From CAZPQK01 sp964588695 (GTDB taxonomy: Bacteria; Krumholzibacteriota; Krumholzibacteriia; WVZY01; JAKEHA01), in the NCBI GenBank assembly GCA_964588695.1, contig CAZPQK010000022.1:1-10661 (forward strand): 10,661 nucleotides of DNA. Reading direction: 5' to 3'. Position numbers and translations under genes: made by a program. Below are positions 1 through 7,013 of this stretch, one piece after another. Positions within the stretch are counted from its first letter, which is position 1; every line of letters starts with the position of its first letter. Below the pieces are notes generated by a model. It saw only the letters and a list, made by a program, of their open reading frames with translations, did no database searches and was not told the DNA's origin.

Positions 1-1185
1 GAGCCGCTTCGTGATTATGTGCCGGAGAAGGACGCGCCGGTTGTCGCCCGGCTTAAAGGAGCCGGTGGCATTGTCATCGGCAAGACCAACCTGCCGGTAC
101 TGTCGCGTGACTTTCAGTGTGAAAATCCGATCTTTGGCCGGTCGAACAACCCGTTTGATCTGGATCGGACGCCTGGCGGCTCGACCGGCGGCGGCGCGGC
201 GGCTATCGCTGCTGGTCTCTCGCCGCTGGAACTCGGCAGCGACATCGGCGGGTCGGTGCGGATTCCGGCTCACTACTGCGGGATCTACTCACTCAAGCCG
301 ACCGAACACCGGGTGCCGACGACCGGGCACATTCCCGACCTGCCGAACGGGCCGCGAGCCGTCCGGCACATGAACACTATTGGTCCGCTAACTCGATCTC
401 TGGAGGATCTCGATCTGGCAATCCGGCTGATCTCAGGACCAGATGGCTGGGAAGTCGAAGTGCCGCCAGTGCCGCTGGAGCCGGTCGCGTCCCCGGCGCT
501 CTCAGATCTCCGGCTAGCCTGGGCTGATGATTTCGGCGGCGTTCCGGTGACGGCCGATACGAAGGCCGGGTTGGCGACGCTGGCCGCGAACCTGGCTGAA
601 GCTGGAAGCCAGGTCGAGCAGCGGCTGCCGGACGATTTTAACTTCGACGCCGTCCGTGAGACGCACGGAGCGTTGATTCACCTCGAGCGTAGTTCGATTC
701 TGAGTGAAGAGGAGGAACAGCAACTTATCGCCGAACGTGGCCTGGATCCGAACAACCTCGATCTGATGTCGGACAACCCGATGGAACGCGGCATGGCGAA
801 GGCAGCCAATGCCTCGATCCGTCAGTTCGCCGCGATTATGAACGATCGAGATCGGCACATCTTCGCTCTGGAACGCTTTTTCGATGACTGGGACGCACTG
901 CTCTGTCCGGTGACTCCAACCCCGGCTATTCGCCACGCGCCGCGCAATGCGACGATCGAGATGGATGGCGTCACGTTGCCGTACTGGCTGGCCGGCTCCG
1001 GCTACACCGGTCCCTTCAACCTGACCGGTCACCCAGCCGTCATTGTTCCGTTGACACAGTCAGCGGACGGTCTGCCAATCGGTCTCCAGATCGTCGGCCC
1101 GCGCTGGTCGGAAATGAAGCTGCTGGCCATCGCCCGGGCAGTAGAACCGCTGGTTCAGGGCTACCGCCACCCGTCCGGGTATTAG
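1..1185 (+). CDS. Amidase-signature family hydrolase, 3' part (start lies upstream of the window)
   Basis: The frame is open from base 1 to the TAG at 1183-1185, giving 394 residues. The GTG at 19 is internal, because the frame continues upstream without a break. The amidase signature is clear: PGGSTGGGAAAIAAG begins at about base 175, followed by GSDIGGSVRIPAHYCG. Aligned with the family, the cis-Ser is at bases 181-183 and the nucleophilic Ser at 253-255, 24 residues apart as in GatA-type enzymes. The third triad member, Lys of a VKD-type motif, would lie before the window. The C-terminal block GPFNLTGHPAVIVPL and GLPIGLQIVGP is also typical. Family members run about 450-500 residues, so roughly 80-100 residues are missing. 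The enzyme should hydrolyse a C-N amide bond in the cytoplasm. The substrate cannot be told, and no GatB or GatC neighbour is visible to argue for tRNA amidotransfer. Confidence 0.93.
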   Translation, partial: EPLRDYVPEKDAPVVARLKGAGGIVIGKTNLPVLSRDFQCENPIFGRSNNPFDLDRTPGGSTGGGAAAIAAGLSPLELGSDIGGSVRIPAHYCGIYSLKPTEHRVPTTGHIPDLPNGPRAVRHMNTIGPLTRSLEDLDLAIRLISGPDGWEVEVPPVPLEPVASPALSDLRLAWADDFGGVPVTADTKAGLATLAANLAEAGSQVEQRLPDDFNFDAVRETHGALIHLERSSILSEEEEQQLIAERGLDPNNLDLMSDNPMERGMAKAANASIRQFAAIMNDRDRHIFALERFFDDWDALLCPVTPTPAIRHAPRNATIEMDGVTLPYWLAGSGYTGPFNLTGHPAVIVPLTQSADGLPIGLQIVGPRWSEMKLLAIARAVEPLVQGYRHPSGY

Positions 1186-1290
1186 ACCAATTATTGCTAT
1201 TGCAAATAGTTCGCTGTTTGCTTCGGTACTCTCTTCCCAGGTGATTTCAACACCTTCACCTCGATCGTGAGGTTGCTGGACCGATTCCGA

Positions 1291-1720
1291 TCAATTACCT
1301 GGTGCAATTGCGCCGATCTGNNNNNNNNNNNNNNNNNNNNNNNNNNNNNNNNNNNNNNNNNNNNNNNNNNNNNNNNNNNNNNNNNNNNNNNNNNNNNNNN
1401 NNNNNNNNNNNNNNNNNNNNCTTTCCGGTGGCCGGGATGTCAAAGAGCTGACTCTCATGAGTGCCCTGGATTGAAATCCGGGTTGCAACGCGGTCTTTTT
1501 CGGCGATCATGTCCAGCACATCCATCCGCAGGTCAGGAAAGGCCGATCGCAAAATGATGGCTGCCTGTTTCATCACCTCAGGGCCGGATCCTTCGACACC
1601 TGGAATATCTTCATGTTCGATGGCGCTCTCGACCACGATATCGTCGATCACGTCGATTTTCCCCTGGTTGAAAACTTCATCGAAGAACCGGCGTACTATC
1701 GCCTTATTAGCCTCAGACAT
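1291..1720 (-). CDS. SnoaL-like (ester cyclase/polyketide cyclase-like) protein A, interrupted by an assembly gap
   Basis: The first 100 residues are intact (ATG at 1720 down to 1421). They contain MSEANKAIVRRFFDEVFN, AIEHEDIPG, AFPDLRMDVLDMIAE, RVATRISIQGTH and end at PATGK. This is the SnoaL-like pattern of a small cone-shaped alpha+beta barrel that binds small hydrophobic molecules. The gene then runs into 100 N. On the far side the minus-strand reading QIGAIAPGN, then TGA at 1293-1291, matches the C-terminus of its paralogue (QLGVIPNE). I therefore take 1291 as the true end. The paralogue predicts 31 missing codons (93 nt), while 100 N is not a multiple of three, so the gap breaks the frame artificially. 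GGAAAGAG precedes the start by a few bases. By hand, 63 of 100 residues match protein B. Whether it is an enzyme, and on what, is unknown; many members of this fold carry generic ester-cyclase names. Confidence 0.85.
1321..1420. other. Assembly gap (100 N)
   Basis: Exactly 100 N, the conventional filler for a scaffold gap of unknown size. It falls inside SnoaL-like gene A. Comparison with the neighbouring paralogue suggests the real missing sequence is about 93 nt. Confidence 0.98.
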
Positions 1721-1811
1721 GATCTCTCTTTCCAGTAGCTCGCCAGACTGGGCATTGGGGACAGCCTGGCAGGCTTACGAGTCAAAGTCCGCAACGCCCT
1801 ACAGGACACTC

Positions 1812-2231
1812 CTATTCGTTCGGGATGACACCAAGTTGTTGGAACATGCCCAGGGTGTCAGTGACGCCCCAGTGTTCCTTTGCCAGGCCATTCTCAAACC
1901 GAACGAAGTCCATTCCTTCGATCTGGATTTTCTTTCCCGTGGCTGGGAGATCCATGAACTGCCCCTGGTGAGTACCTTCGATAGCGATCCGGGTGGCAAC
2001 GAGATCGCCTTCGGCAATCATGTCCTGCGCCTCGACATGGATATCCGGGAAGGCGGTGCGAAGTGTCGTGACCATCATTCTCATCACCTCAGGTCCGGAC
2101 CCGTCCAGGCCTGGAATCTTCTCATGTTCGATGGCGTCCCCGGCGACGATCTCGTCAATCAACTCGACTTTCCCCTCGTTGAAAATTTCATCGTAGAAAC
2201 GGAGCATGATTGCCTTGTTCGCTTCAGACAT
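1812..2231 (-). CDS. SnoaL-like (ester cyclase/polyketide cyclase-like) protein B
   Basis: A complete 139-residue protein of usual length for the SnoaL-like family, ending at TAG 1814-1812. Family landmarks are DAIEHEKIPGLDG (about 32-44), AFPDIHVEAQDMIAEGD (60-76), VATRIAIEGTHQGQFMDLPATGK (78-100), MDFVRFENG (107-115) and KEHWGVTD (118-125). I chose the ATG at 2231 because AAAGGG lies seven to eight bases before it and the product then begins MSEANKAI exactly like paralogue A; the frame extends 13 residues further upstream without comparable support. It lies 91 bp upstream of gene A in the direction of transcription, so the two are probably a tandem duplication and may be co-transcribed. No metal or cofactor motif is seen. 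Ligand and reaction are unknown; the fold also occurs in proteins with no known activity. Confidence 0.88.
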   Translation of the reverse strand: MSEANKAIMLRFYDEIFNEGKVELIDEIVAGDAIEHEKIPGLDGSGPEVMRMMVTTLRTAFPDIHVEAQDMIAEGDLVATRIAIEGTHQGQFMDLPATGKKIQIEGMDFVRFENGLAKEHWGVTDTLGMFQQLGVIPNE

Positions 2232-2439
2232 CAACATACCCTTTCTCGCTGCCAGGTTCGTTATTGCCAATACGTCAGGGCGGAAATACCCGGACGGTGG
2301 TCCGCCAACGAATCATTACAGCCTTTAATTAGTCCGAAATCCTGATCGCAGTCTAGCAACATCTAGAACTCCTGTACAGTGATTGCAACGGCAAAACTGA
2401 TGGTGGTTCCGGGTTCGGCTTCAGCTCGTCTGCGCTTCC

Positions 2440-2904
2440 TTACACATACTCGGCCAGTAGCCGGGCGAGGTTCTCGCCGCCCTCCTCCATGACGCCATCG
2501 TGGCTGCGTTTCATGGCGGCTCGCGCGCCGGGGACATAGCTTAGCCATCGGACAATCGGCCGGCGGACGTCGACATCCCAGATGTAGGTCACATCAGTGC
2601 CGCCGTCCCGTTGCTGGAGGAACCACTCGCCGGTTCCGGCCAGGTCGCCAGCTGCCGATACCCTGATGTACTCCGGCTCACGCTTCTCTTCCACTCTGGT
2701 CGCGAAGTAGAAGACGAATCCGAAGTCTCCGCTGACCTTGTAGCGGGCGACCGAGCCAATCTCGCCATCTCCTTCTGTTATCTCAGCCTCGTCAAAACCG
2801 GGCCACCACTCCGGAAACCGCTCCGGCTCGTTGAGCAGCTCCCAAACGTGTTCGATTGGCGCATCGAAACTCCACTCGGTCACCAGATGAAATCGCCGCA
2901 TCAT
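2440..2904 (-). CDS. SRPBCC-superfamily protein (polyketide cyclase/dehydrase-like)
   Basis: This 154-residue protein has the helix-grip pattern of the SRPBCC (START/Bet v 1-like) superfamily. A first strand FHLVTEWSFDAPIEHVWELL (5-24) is followed by ERFPEWWPGFDEAEI (28-42), a loop typical of polyketide cyclase-like members, then strands around GSVARYKVSG and TDVTYIWDVDVRRP, and a long C-terminal helix (about 122-154) that would close the ligand cavity. AAGGA precedes two adjacent ATGs at 2904 and 2901; spacing is 4 bases to the first and 7 to the second, so the second may be the real start. It is cytoplasmic, with no signal peptide. The gene is divergent from the LVIVD-repeat gene (166 bp apart) and 208 bp upstream of SnoaL-like gene B on the same strand. 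In that 208-bp gap I see only a short CGGAC/GTCCG inverted repeat near 2291-2304. The ligand is unknown. Confidence 0.85.
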   Translation of the reverse strand: MMRRFHLVTEWSFDAPIEHVWELLNEPERFPEWWPGFDEAEITEGDGEIGSVARYKVSGDFGFVFYFATRVEEKREPEYIRVSAAGDLAGTGEWFLQQRDGGTDVTYIWDVDVRRPIVRWLSYVPGARAAMKRSHDGVMEEGGENLARLLAEYV

Positions 2905-3012
2905 GCCGTCCTTCCCGTTCGTTGGCCAGCGTTCAAGTTTGTGCTCGTGCGGACATCATAGCGGAGGGATGTACGGTCGAACAGGTCTGCATCCGACCAG
3001 TTCCTGTCGGCT

Positions 3013-3041
3013 TTGCGAATGTGTCAATTGTCGGCTATCGT
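3013..3041 (+). promoter_or_regulatory. Candidate sigma70-type promoter for the LVIVD-repeat gene
   Basis: TTGCGA (3013-3018, 4 of 6 to consensus) and TATCGT (3036-3041, 4 of 6) are separated by exactly 17 bp. Transcription would begin near 3048, about 23 bases before the GTG start and just upstream of its AAAGGA ribosome site. This is a by-eye match in a GC-rich genome and is unproven. Confidence 0.35.
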
Positions 3042-3070
3042 GGTGGCAGACGATGAGAAAGGAACATCCC

Positions 3071-4330
3071 GTGTCAACAAACCCCTTTTATGATCCCAAC
3101 CCCGGGCAAGACGGCGATACGACCTACCGGCTTACCGAACCGTGGCCGGAAGAAGCCTGGAACGTCCGGCTGGTCGGTCATAGCGACCTGAATGGCTGGG
3201 GCGACGCCTTCCAGATCCAGGTCGGCGGCGGACTCTGCTACGTCGCTGGATCCGGCGTCCTCGGCCACAACGGACTCACGATTCTTGACGTTTCCGACCC
3301 GCGAGATCCGAAAGTGCTCAATCAGATCGCCGACGGTCCGAACGCGCGTACCCACAAGGTGCTGCGGGTGACCGGCGACCTGCTCTTGACCAACAGTGAA
3401 CTGAAACCAGGCGTCGACGACCCGACAATCAAGCCCGGATTACGCCTATTCGACGCCAGCGACCCGATCAATCCTGAGTTTGTACGTTATGTTGAGACAG
3501 ATGGGCTTGGCATCCACCGCCCGATCCTGGATCGCAAGCGCAATCTGCTCTACAGCTCGGGATTCAAGGATGGCTTCGACGGGAAGATCCTGCTGGTCCA
3601 CGACATGGCCGACCCGTGGAATCCCGAACTTGTCGGCATCGGCTGGGTTGAGGGGCAGCATGTGGCCGCCGGTGAGGTTCCCTCCTGGGATGCCGGCAAG
3701 ATCGGCCGTGGTTGCTGGCTGCACGAAGCCAACCCGTACGGCAACTACGCCACCTGTGGTTTCTGGGATGGTGGGATCGGCATGTTCGATGTTACCGATC
3801 CGGCTAATCCACGATTTATGTGGCGACAGAACCCGCACGAGACTCACGGCTGGCCCGGCTGTTACCACACCTTCTATGTTCCGGAAGAATCAGCCTTCGG
3901 AATCGTCGCGCAGGAGACGACGACGATTAACTGCGATCACCCGCCCGGCTTCATCACTTTCTATGATATGCGTGACATCGACAACCCGATTATCGCTTCA
4001 ACGTTCATGCCGCATGAGGTGGATCCGATCCAGATGCGTCCGGTCGACGATCGCTGGTGCAGAACTGGCTCTCGCTACGGGGCGCACAACATCTGGCTTG
4101 GCATGTCGAAAGACGACTTGCTTTACAGTTGCTGGTTCAACGCTGGCTTGCGGATCGTTGACTGGTCCAACCCGTTCAAACCCGAAGAGGTCGGTTACTT
4201 CGTTCCGGCCGGCACGCCAGACGTTCCCTGCCCGCAGAGCAACGATGTCACCGTCGATCCCGACACCGGTCTGATCTACCTCTCCGACCGCTGGGGACTC
4301 GGTCTCCACATCCTCGAATTTACAGGTTGA
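3071..4330 (+). CDS. LVIVD-repeat beta-propeller protein
   Basis: This 419-residue protein is built from repeats of the LVIVD type, a beta-propeller blade with a hydrophobic strand, D-x-(S/T)-D-P and N-P. I see six: LTILDVSDPRDP (69-80), LRLFDASDPINP (124-135), ILLVHDMADPWNP (173-185), IGMFDVTDPANP (236-247), FITFYDMRDIDNP (294-306) and LRIVDWSNPFKP (360-371). LHILEF at the C-terminus (412-417) probably closes the ring. Between the blades are His/Trp/Cys-rich loops, such as CWLHEANPYGNYATCGFWDGG and HETHGWPGCYHTF, which could form a ligand or metal site; that is inference. The GTG at 3071 is chosen because AAAGGA (3058-3063) sits seven bases before it; the open frame upstream of it has no such support. 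No signal peptide or membrane segment is visible, although many LVIVD proteins are extracytoplasmic. The role is unknown; a sensor, scaffold or hydrolase-like function are all possible. Confidence 0.88.
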   Translation: MSTNPFYDPNPGQDGDTTYRLTEPWPEEAWNVRLVGHSDLNGWGDAFQIQVGGGLCYVAGSGVLGHNGLTILDVSDPRDPKVLNQIADGPNARTHKVLRVTGDLLLTNSELKPGVDDPTIKPGLRLFDASDPINPEFVRYVETDGLGIHRPILDRKRNLLYSSGFKDGFDGKILLVHDMADPWNPELVGIGWVEGQHVAAGEVPSWDAGKIGRGCWLHEANPYGNYATCGFWDGGIGMFDVTDPANPRFMWRQNPHETHGWPGCYHTFYVPEESAFGIVAQETTTINCDHPPGFITFYDMRDIDNPIIASTFMPHEVDPIQMRPVDDRWCRTGSRYGAHNIWLGMSKDDLLYSCWFNAGLRIVDWSNPFKPEEVGYFVPAGTPDVPCPQSNDVTVDPDTGLIYLSDRWGLGLHILEFTG

Positions 4331-4356
4331 ACTTTCGGGTGCGGCTCTTAAAGTCA

Positions 4357-4410
4357 CTCTCCCGCTGCTGGGCGGGGTGCCCTCTGGGCCGCGATTTAGG
4401 GTGAGGGTTC
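4357..4410. repeat. Degenerate copy of a CTCTCCC...AGGGTGAGGG palindromic repeat at a convergent gene junction
   Basis: CTCTCCCG (4357-4364) and GATTTAGGGTGAGGGTTC (4393-4410) match the two ends of the better-preserved element at 8678-8720. The middle differs and forms only a weak hairpin (CCCGC 4361-4365 with GCGGG 4372-4376). It lies between the stop of the LVIVD gene and the stop of the methyltransferase, and could serve as a weak bidirectional terminator. Its right end supplies the last codons and the stop of the methyltransferase. Confidence 0.5.
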
Positions 4411-5217
4411 TACTGTCCCTGACACATTGAATGCCGTCAGTGAGACAAAGAGACGATCTGTCGCGACAGCTTCGTCAATCGCCCGTCTCCAGCGGTTGTA
4501 TTCGTCGTCAGAAATTGCGCCTGCGGCATGGGCGCTGGCCGGTAGTTGAGTCGTCATCGCGTCACTTACCAGAGATTGCCCGGTAAGCACCCAGGTCTGC
4601 GGATTGACCGACAGGTCGGACAGGCCGGCGTTGCGGAAGAGCCGGTAGAGTTGCCTGCCGAGGTGGGGGAGTTCTTCTCCGGTGAACCAGAATTCGCGCA
4701 CTTTCTGGAGGAGTTGCTGGTCGTCAATATCAATGATCATCGAGTCTTTATCGACATTGCTGGCGAAAATGCGGCCTCCCGGTCTGGTGACCCGGATCAG
4801 TTCACGCAAACCCTGCGACGGCTCCTCCAGGTACTCGAGTACCCGTTCAGCCCGGCAAGCGTCGAAACTGTCATCAGCAAACGGCAATTGATGGAGATCG
4901 CCCTGGATAAATTCGACCGGGCGTGGAATCTGTCCGGCTCGTGATCGCGCAATCTCAAGCATCTCCTCGCTGTTGTCGAGGCCGACTACTCGCCCGCCCG
5001 GACCGACGATGGCCGCCATCGCTCTCACATCGTCACCGGTTCCACAACCGACATCCAGCACATGACTGCCCGGTCTCAAGCGCAGTTGCTGAAAACTCTC
5101 CCGTTTGTAGACGGTCAGCATCGCGTTGGCGACATCGAGAAACGCCACCGCTTCGTCGAGGTTGGCATGGTCTGCGTGGCTAAAGGTTACGCCGCGTGTT
5201 GGGTTGTCTGCTTCCAC
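4396..5217 (-). CDS. Class I SAM-dependent methyltransferase
   Basis: A 273-residue protein with the Rossmann-type methyltransferase core. Motif I is VLDVGCGTG (53-61), which binds SAM. VVGLDNSEEML (77-87) carries Asp81, expected to bind the ribose. GDLHQLPFADDSFDACRAER (106-125) contains the acidic residue near adenine and the UbiE/type-11 style strand, and LIRVTRPGGRIF (140-151) is the post-core motif. The N-terminal 40 residues and the C-terminal helical part (about 175-260) would form the substrate lid. The start is GTG at 5217, preceded by GAGGG at seven bases. It is divergent from the first GMC oxidoreductase across only 63 bp, so the two may share control. The last residues EPSP and the TAA are encoded inside a repeat-like element, so the natural end of the protein may have been altered. 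The family methylates small molecules, for example quinones; the acceptor here is unknown. Confidence 0.9.
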   Translation of the reverse strand: MEADNPTRGVTFSHADHANLDEAVAFLDVANAMLTVYKRESFQQLRLRPGSHVLDVGCGTGDDVRAMAAIVGPGGRVVGLDNSEEMLEIARSRAGQIPRPVEFIQGDLHQLPFADDSFDACRAERVLEYLEEPSQGLRELIRVTRPGGRIFASNVDKDSMIIDIDDQQLLQKVREFWFTGEELPHLGRQLYRLFRNAGLSDLSVNPQTWVLTGQSLVSDAMTTQLPASAHAAGAISDDEYNRWRRAIDEAVATDRLFVSLTAFNVSGTVEPSP

Positions 5218-5280
5218 TTGCCTACCCTCATTGAGCCGCCCGGTGACCGAATCGCAATCATATGCCCGATGGACGATACA
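5218..5280. promoter_or_regulatory. Short divergent intergenic region between methyltransferase and GMC oxidoreductase 1
   Basis: Only 63 bp separates the two divergent start codons, so the promoters of both genes, if separate, must overlap or reach into coding sequence. I found no convincing -35/-10 pair on either strand. The GAGGG ribosome site of the methyltransferase lies at its left edge. Confidence 0.4.
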
Positions 5281-6852
5281 ATGCCTGACGATATGACTGC
5301 AATGTATGACGACATCATCGTTGGCGCGGGATCATCCGGAGCTGTGCTAGCCGCCAGGCTCAGCGAAGATCCGGATCGGCGAGTTCTCCTGCTGGAAGGC
5401 GGGCCGGATTACCGTTCTCCAGATCAGGTTCCTGAAAATGTGCGCCGAATCAACACCGGCCTCAATGCCTCCCTCCCCGGCCACGACTGGGGACTGAAAG
5501 CAACCGCAGGTCCGGGGCGGGAGATCGACTATCCGCGCGGGTTCATTTCCGGAGGCTCTTCGGCGATCAACGGTGCGGTGGCGATTCGCGGGATGCCAGC
5601 GGACTTCGACGAGTGGGCGAGCCTGGGGAATGACGGTTGGGCCTGGTCCGACGTCTTGCCATATTTCAACCGGCTCGAAACGGATCGAGATGTGGACGCA
5701 CCGTTCCACGGTCAGTCCGGTCCGATTTCCATCAGCCGCTTCACGCCGGGTGATCTCCTACAGATTTCCCGGGCTTTCCTGGGAGCAAGCGCCGATCTGG
5801 GATATCCGCAATCGATGGATTTCAACGATCCGGTATCGACCGGCGCTGGAATTGTGCCGATGAACCGGGAAGGTGACATCCGAATCTCGACGGCCCTCGG
5901 CTATCTCCAGCCAGCTCGCGGCCGGTCCAACTTGACCATCCGCGGCGACTGCCTGGTGGATCGGGTGCTATTCGACAGGTTACAAGCCAATGGCGTAGAG
6001 GTCATAATTGGCACCAGGCGTCAGCGATGCTATGGCCAGCGGATCACGCTTGCCGCTGGCGCGATCATGTCCCCGGCAATTCTCATGCGATCCGGTATCG
6101 GGCCAGTTGCTGATCTCAAGCCGCTCGGTATCCGGATGAAGGTTGATCTGCCCGGTGTTGGAGCGAATCTGATCGATCACCCACGCTGCCATATCTTCTT
6201 CGCCAGAACGGCTACTCCCGGTGATGTACAGGCATCGGTTATCCAGGTCGGTATCCGGTACACCTCGATTGATTCTCGAGATGTCAACGATATGCAAATG
6301 TACCTCTTCGCGCCGCTGCAGTCCGGGATGATCGGTCTGGCTGGTGACGCTGCGGGATCGGATTGGGGAGCTTTTCTGACTTCCTTTCAGAAGCCACAAT
6401 CCCGTGGCCGTGTGTCGCTCAACGCAGCCGACCCAGCTATCCAGCCAGCCATTGCGTTGAACTATCTAGATGACGCTGAAGACCTTCGCCGCACTGTCGA
6501 GGGATTGCGCGACATCTGGCGTTTTGTGACCTCGCCCAGGATGGCTCCGTTCATTGAGCACATTCTGCCGAATCCATTCAACGGAGTGATTCCTGATGAA
6601 GCGCTGATAAAGTCCGACACCCTGTTAACGGAATACGCCCGGCAGACGGTGACAACCAGTTTCCATCCGGTCGGCACGGCGCGGATGGGTCCGGATGACG
6701 ATGAGATGGCGGTCGTTGATCAGTATTGCCGGGTGCGCGGTGTCGAGAACCTGCGGGTCGTCGATGCCTCGGTGATGCCGACCATCCCCCGCGCCAACAC
6801 TAACCTGACCTGCATCATGATCGGCGAACGGGTGGCGGACTGGATGCGCTGA
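5281..6852 (+). CDS. GMC-family FAD-dependent oxidoreductase 1
   Basis: This is a glucose-methanol-choline family flavoenzyme of about 523 residues, normal for the group (500-600). YDDIIVGAGSSGAVLAARLSE near the N-terminus is the FAD-binding GxGxxG motif, followed by LLLEGGPDY with the ribose-binding Glu. GGSSAINGAVAIRG is GMC signature 1 and AAGAIMSPAILMRSGIGP is signature 2. Near the C-terminus, FHPVGTARMG carries the catalytic His (about 462) and RANTNLT the paired Asn (about 506), 44 residues apart as in choline-oxidase-like members. It should oxidise an alcohol to an aldehyde or acid using FAD; substrate and electron acceptor are unknown. The start is uncertain. ATG 5281 has only GGA at seven bases; ATG 5293 aligns with the MTA start of GMC 2; ATG 5269 and longer starts overlap the divergent methyltransferase region. 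Its last 188 bp are nearly identical to those of GMC 2. Confidence 0.93.
   Translation: MPDDMTAMYDDIIVGAGSSGAVLAARLSEDPDRRVLLLEGGPDYRSPDQVPENVRRINTGLNASLPGHDWGLKATAGPGREIDYPRGFISGGSSAINGAVAIRGMPADFDEWASLGNDGWAWSDVLPYFNRLETDRDVDAPFHGQSGPISISRFTPGDLLQISRAFLGASADLGYPQSMDFNDPVSTGAGIVPMNREGDIRISTALGYLQPARGRSNLTIRGDCLVDRVLFDRLQANGVEVIIGTRRQRCYGQRITLAAGAIMSPAILMRSGIGPVADLKPLGIRMKVDLPGVGANLIDHPRCHIFFARTATPGDVQASVIQVGIRYTSIDSRDVNDMQMYLFAPLQSGMIGLAGDAAGSDWGAFLTSFQKPQSRGRVSLNAADPAIQPAIALNYLDDAEDLRRTVEGLRDIWRFVTSPRMAPFIEHILPNPFNGVIPDEALIKSDTLLTEYARQTVTTSFHPVGTARMGPDDDEMAVVDQYCRVRGVENLRVVDASVMPTIPRANTNLTCIMIGERVADWMR
6661..6848 (+). repeat. Homogenised 3' segment of GMC 1 (copy 1 of a 188-bp direct repeat)
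   Basis: Bases 6661-6833 (173 nt) match 8391-8563 exactly. After one mismatch (6834 G against 8564 C) 14 more bases match. Identity ends abruptly on both sides: upstream GTGACAACCAGT faces GTTACAACGATC, and downstream CTGA faces GTAG. The segment encodes the last 63 residues, which are identical in both proteins and include the catalytic His and Asn. Confidence 0.95.
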
Positions 6853-7013
6853 GGATCGTTCTACCCCAGGTTCACCTTTGCAGGTTCAATGGGGCAATCT
6901 GGTTCCCCAGTCGCGGCTACCTGGATTAGAATAGTCGAGAATACTCATAAATAATGCGCTGGACCGTCGCCTCACACGCTGCTTTCGGTCTGGCGATGAT
7001 GAAGGGACGACTG
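6853..7013 (+). promoter_or_regulatory. Intergenic region between the two GMC genes, with small repeats and a possible -10 box
   Basis: The 161 bp holds a direct repeat CAGGTTCA (6867-6874 and 6881-6888). CCCCA (6864-6868), TGGGG (6890-6894) and CCCCA (6905-6909) allow either of two mutually exclusive five-pair stems. TAGAAT (6927-6932) matches the -10 consensus at 5 of 6 positions, but no good -35 lies at the right distance. GMC 2 may therefore have its own promoter, or be read through from GMC 1. Confidence 0.3.

Noticed and set aside
514..1032. 172-codon minus-strand frame inside the amidase
   Set aside because: It lies wholly inside a strongly supported amidase, has no recognisable motif, and is typical of antisense open frames in GC-rich coding DNA.
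1186..1290. Possible terminator between the amidase and SnoaL-like gene A
   Set aside because: Only weak five-pair stems (CTATT/AATAG and ACCTC/GAGGT) are present, without a T run, so no terminator is called.
1763..1775. AGCCTG-G-CAGGCT palindrome between the two SnoaL-like genes
   Set aside because: A 13-bp palindrome can arise by chance; no T-tract or second copy supports a terminator or operator.
1461..2345. 294-codon plus-strand frame across the SnoaL-like genes
   Set aside because: It overlaps both SnoaL-like genes antisense; their family motifs and ribosome sites support the minus strand, and the frame contains no known domain.
3480..4274. 264-codon plus-strand frame inside the LVIVD-repeat gene
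   Set aside because: The translation is low-complexity Arg/Ser/Thr-rich, a frame-shifted shadow of the propeller gene.
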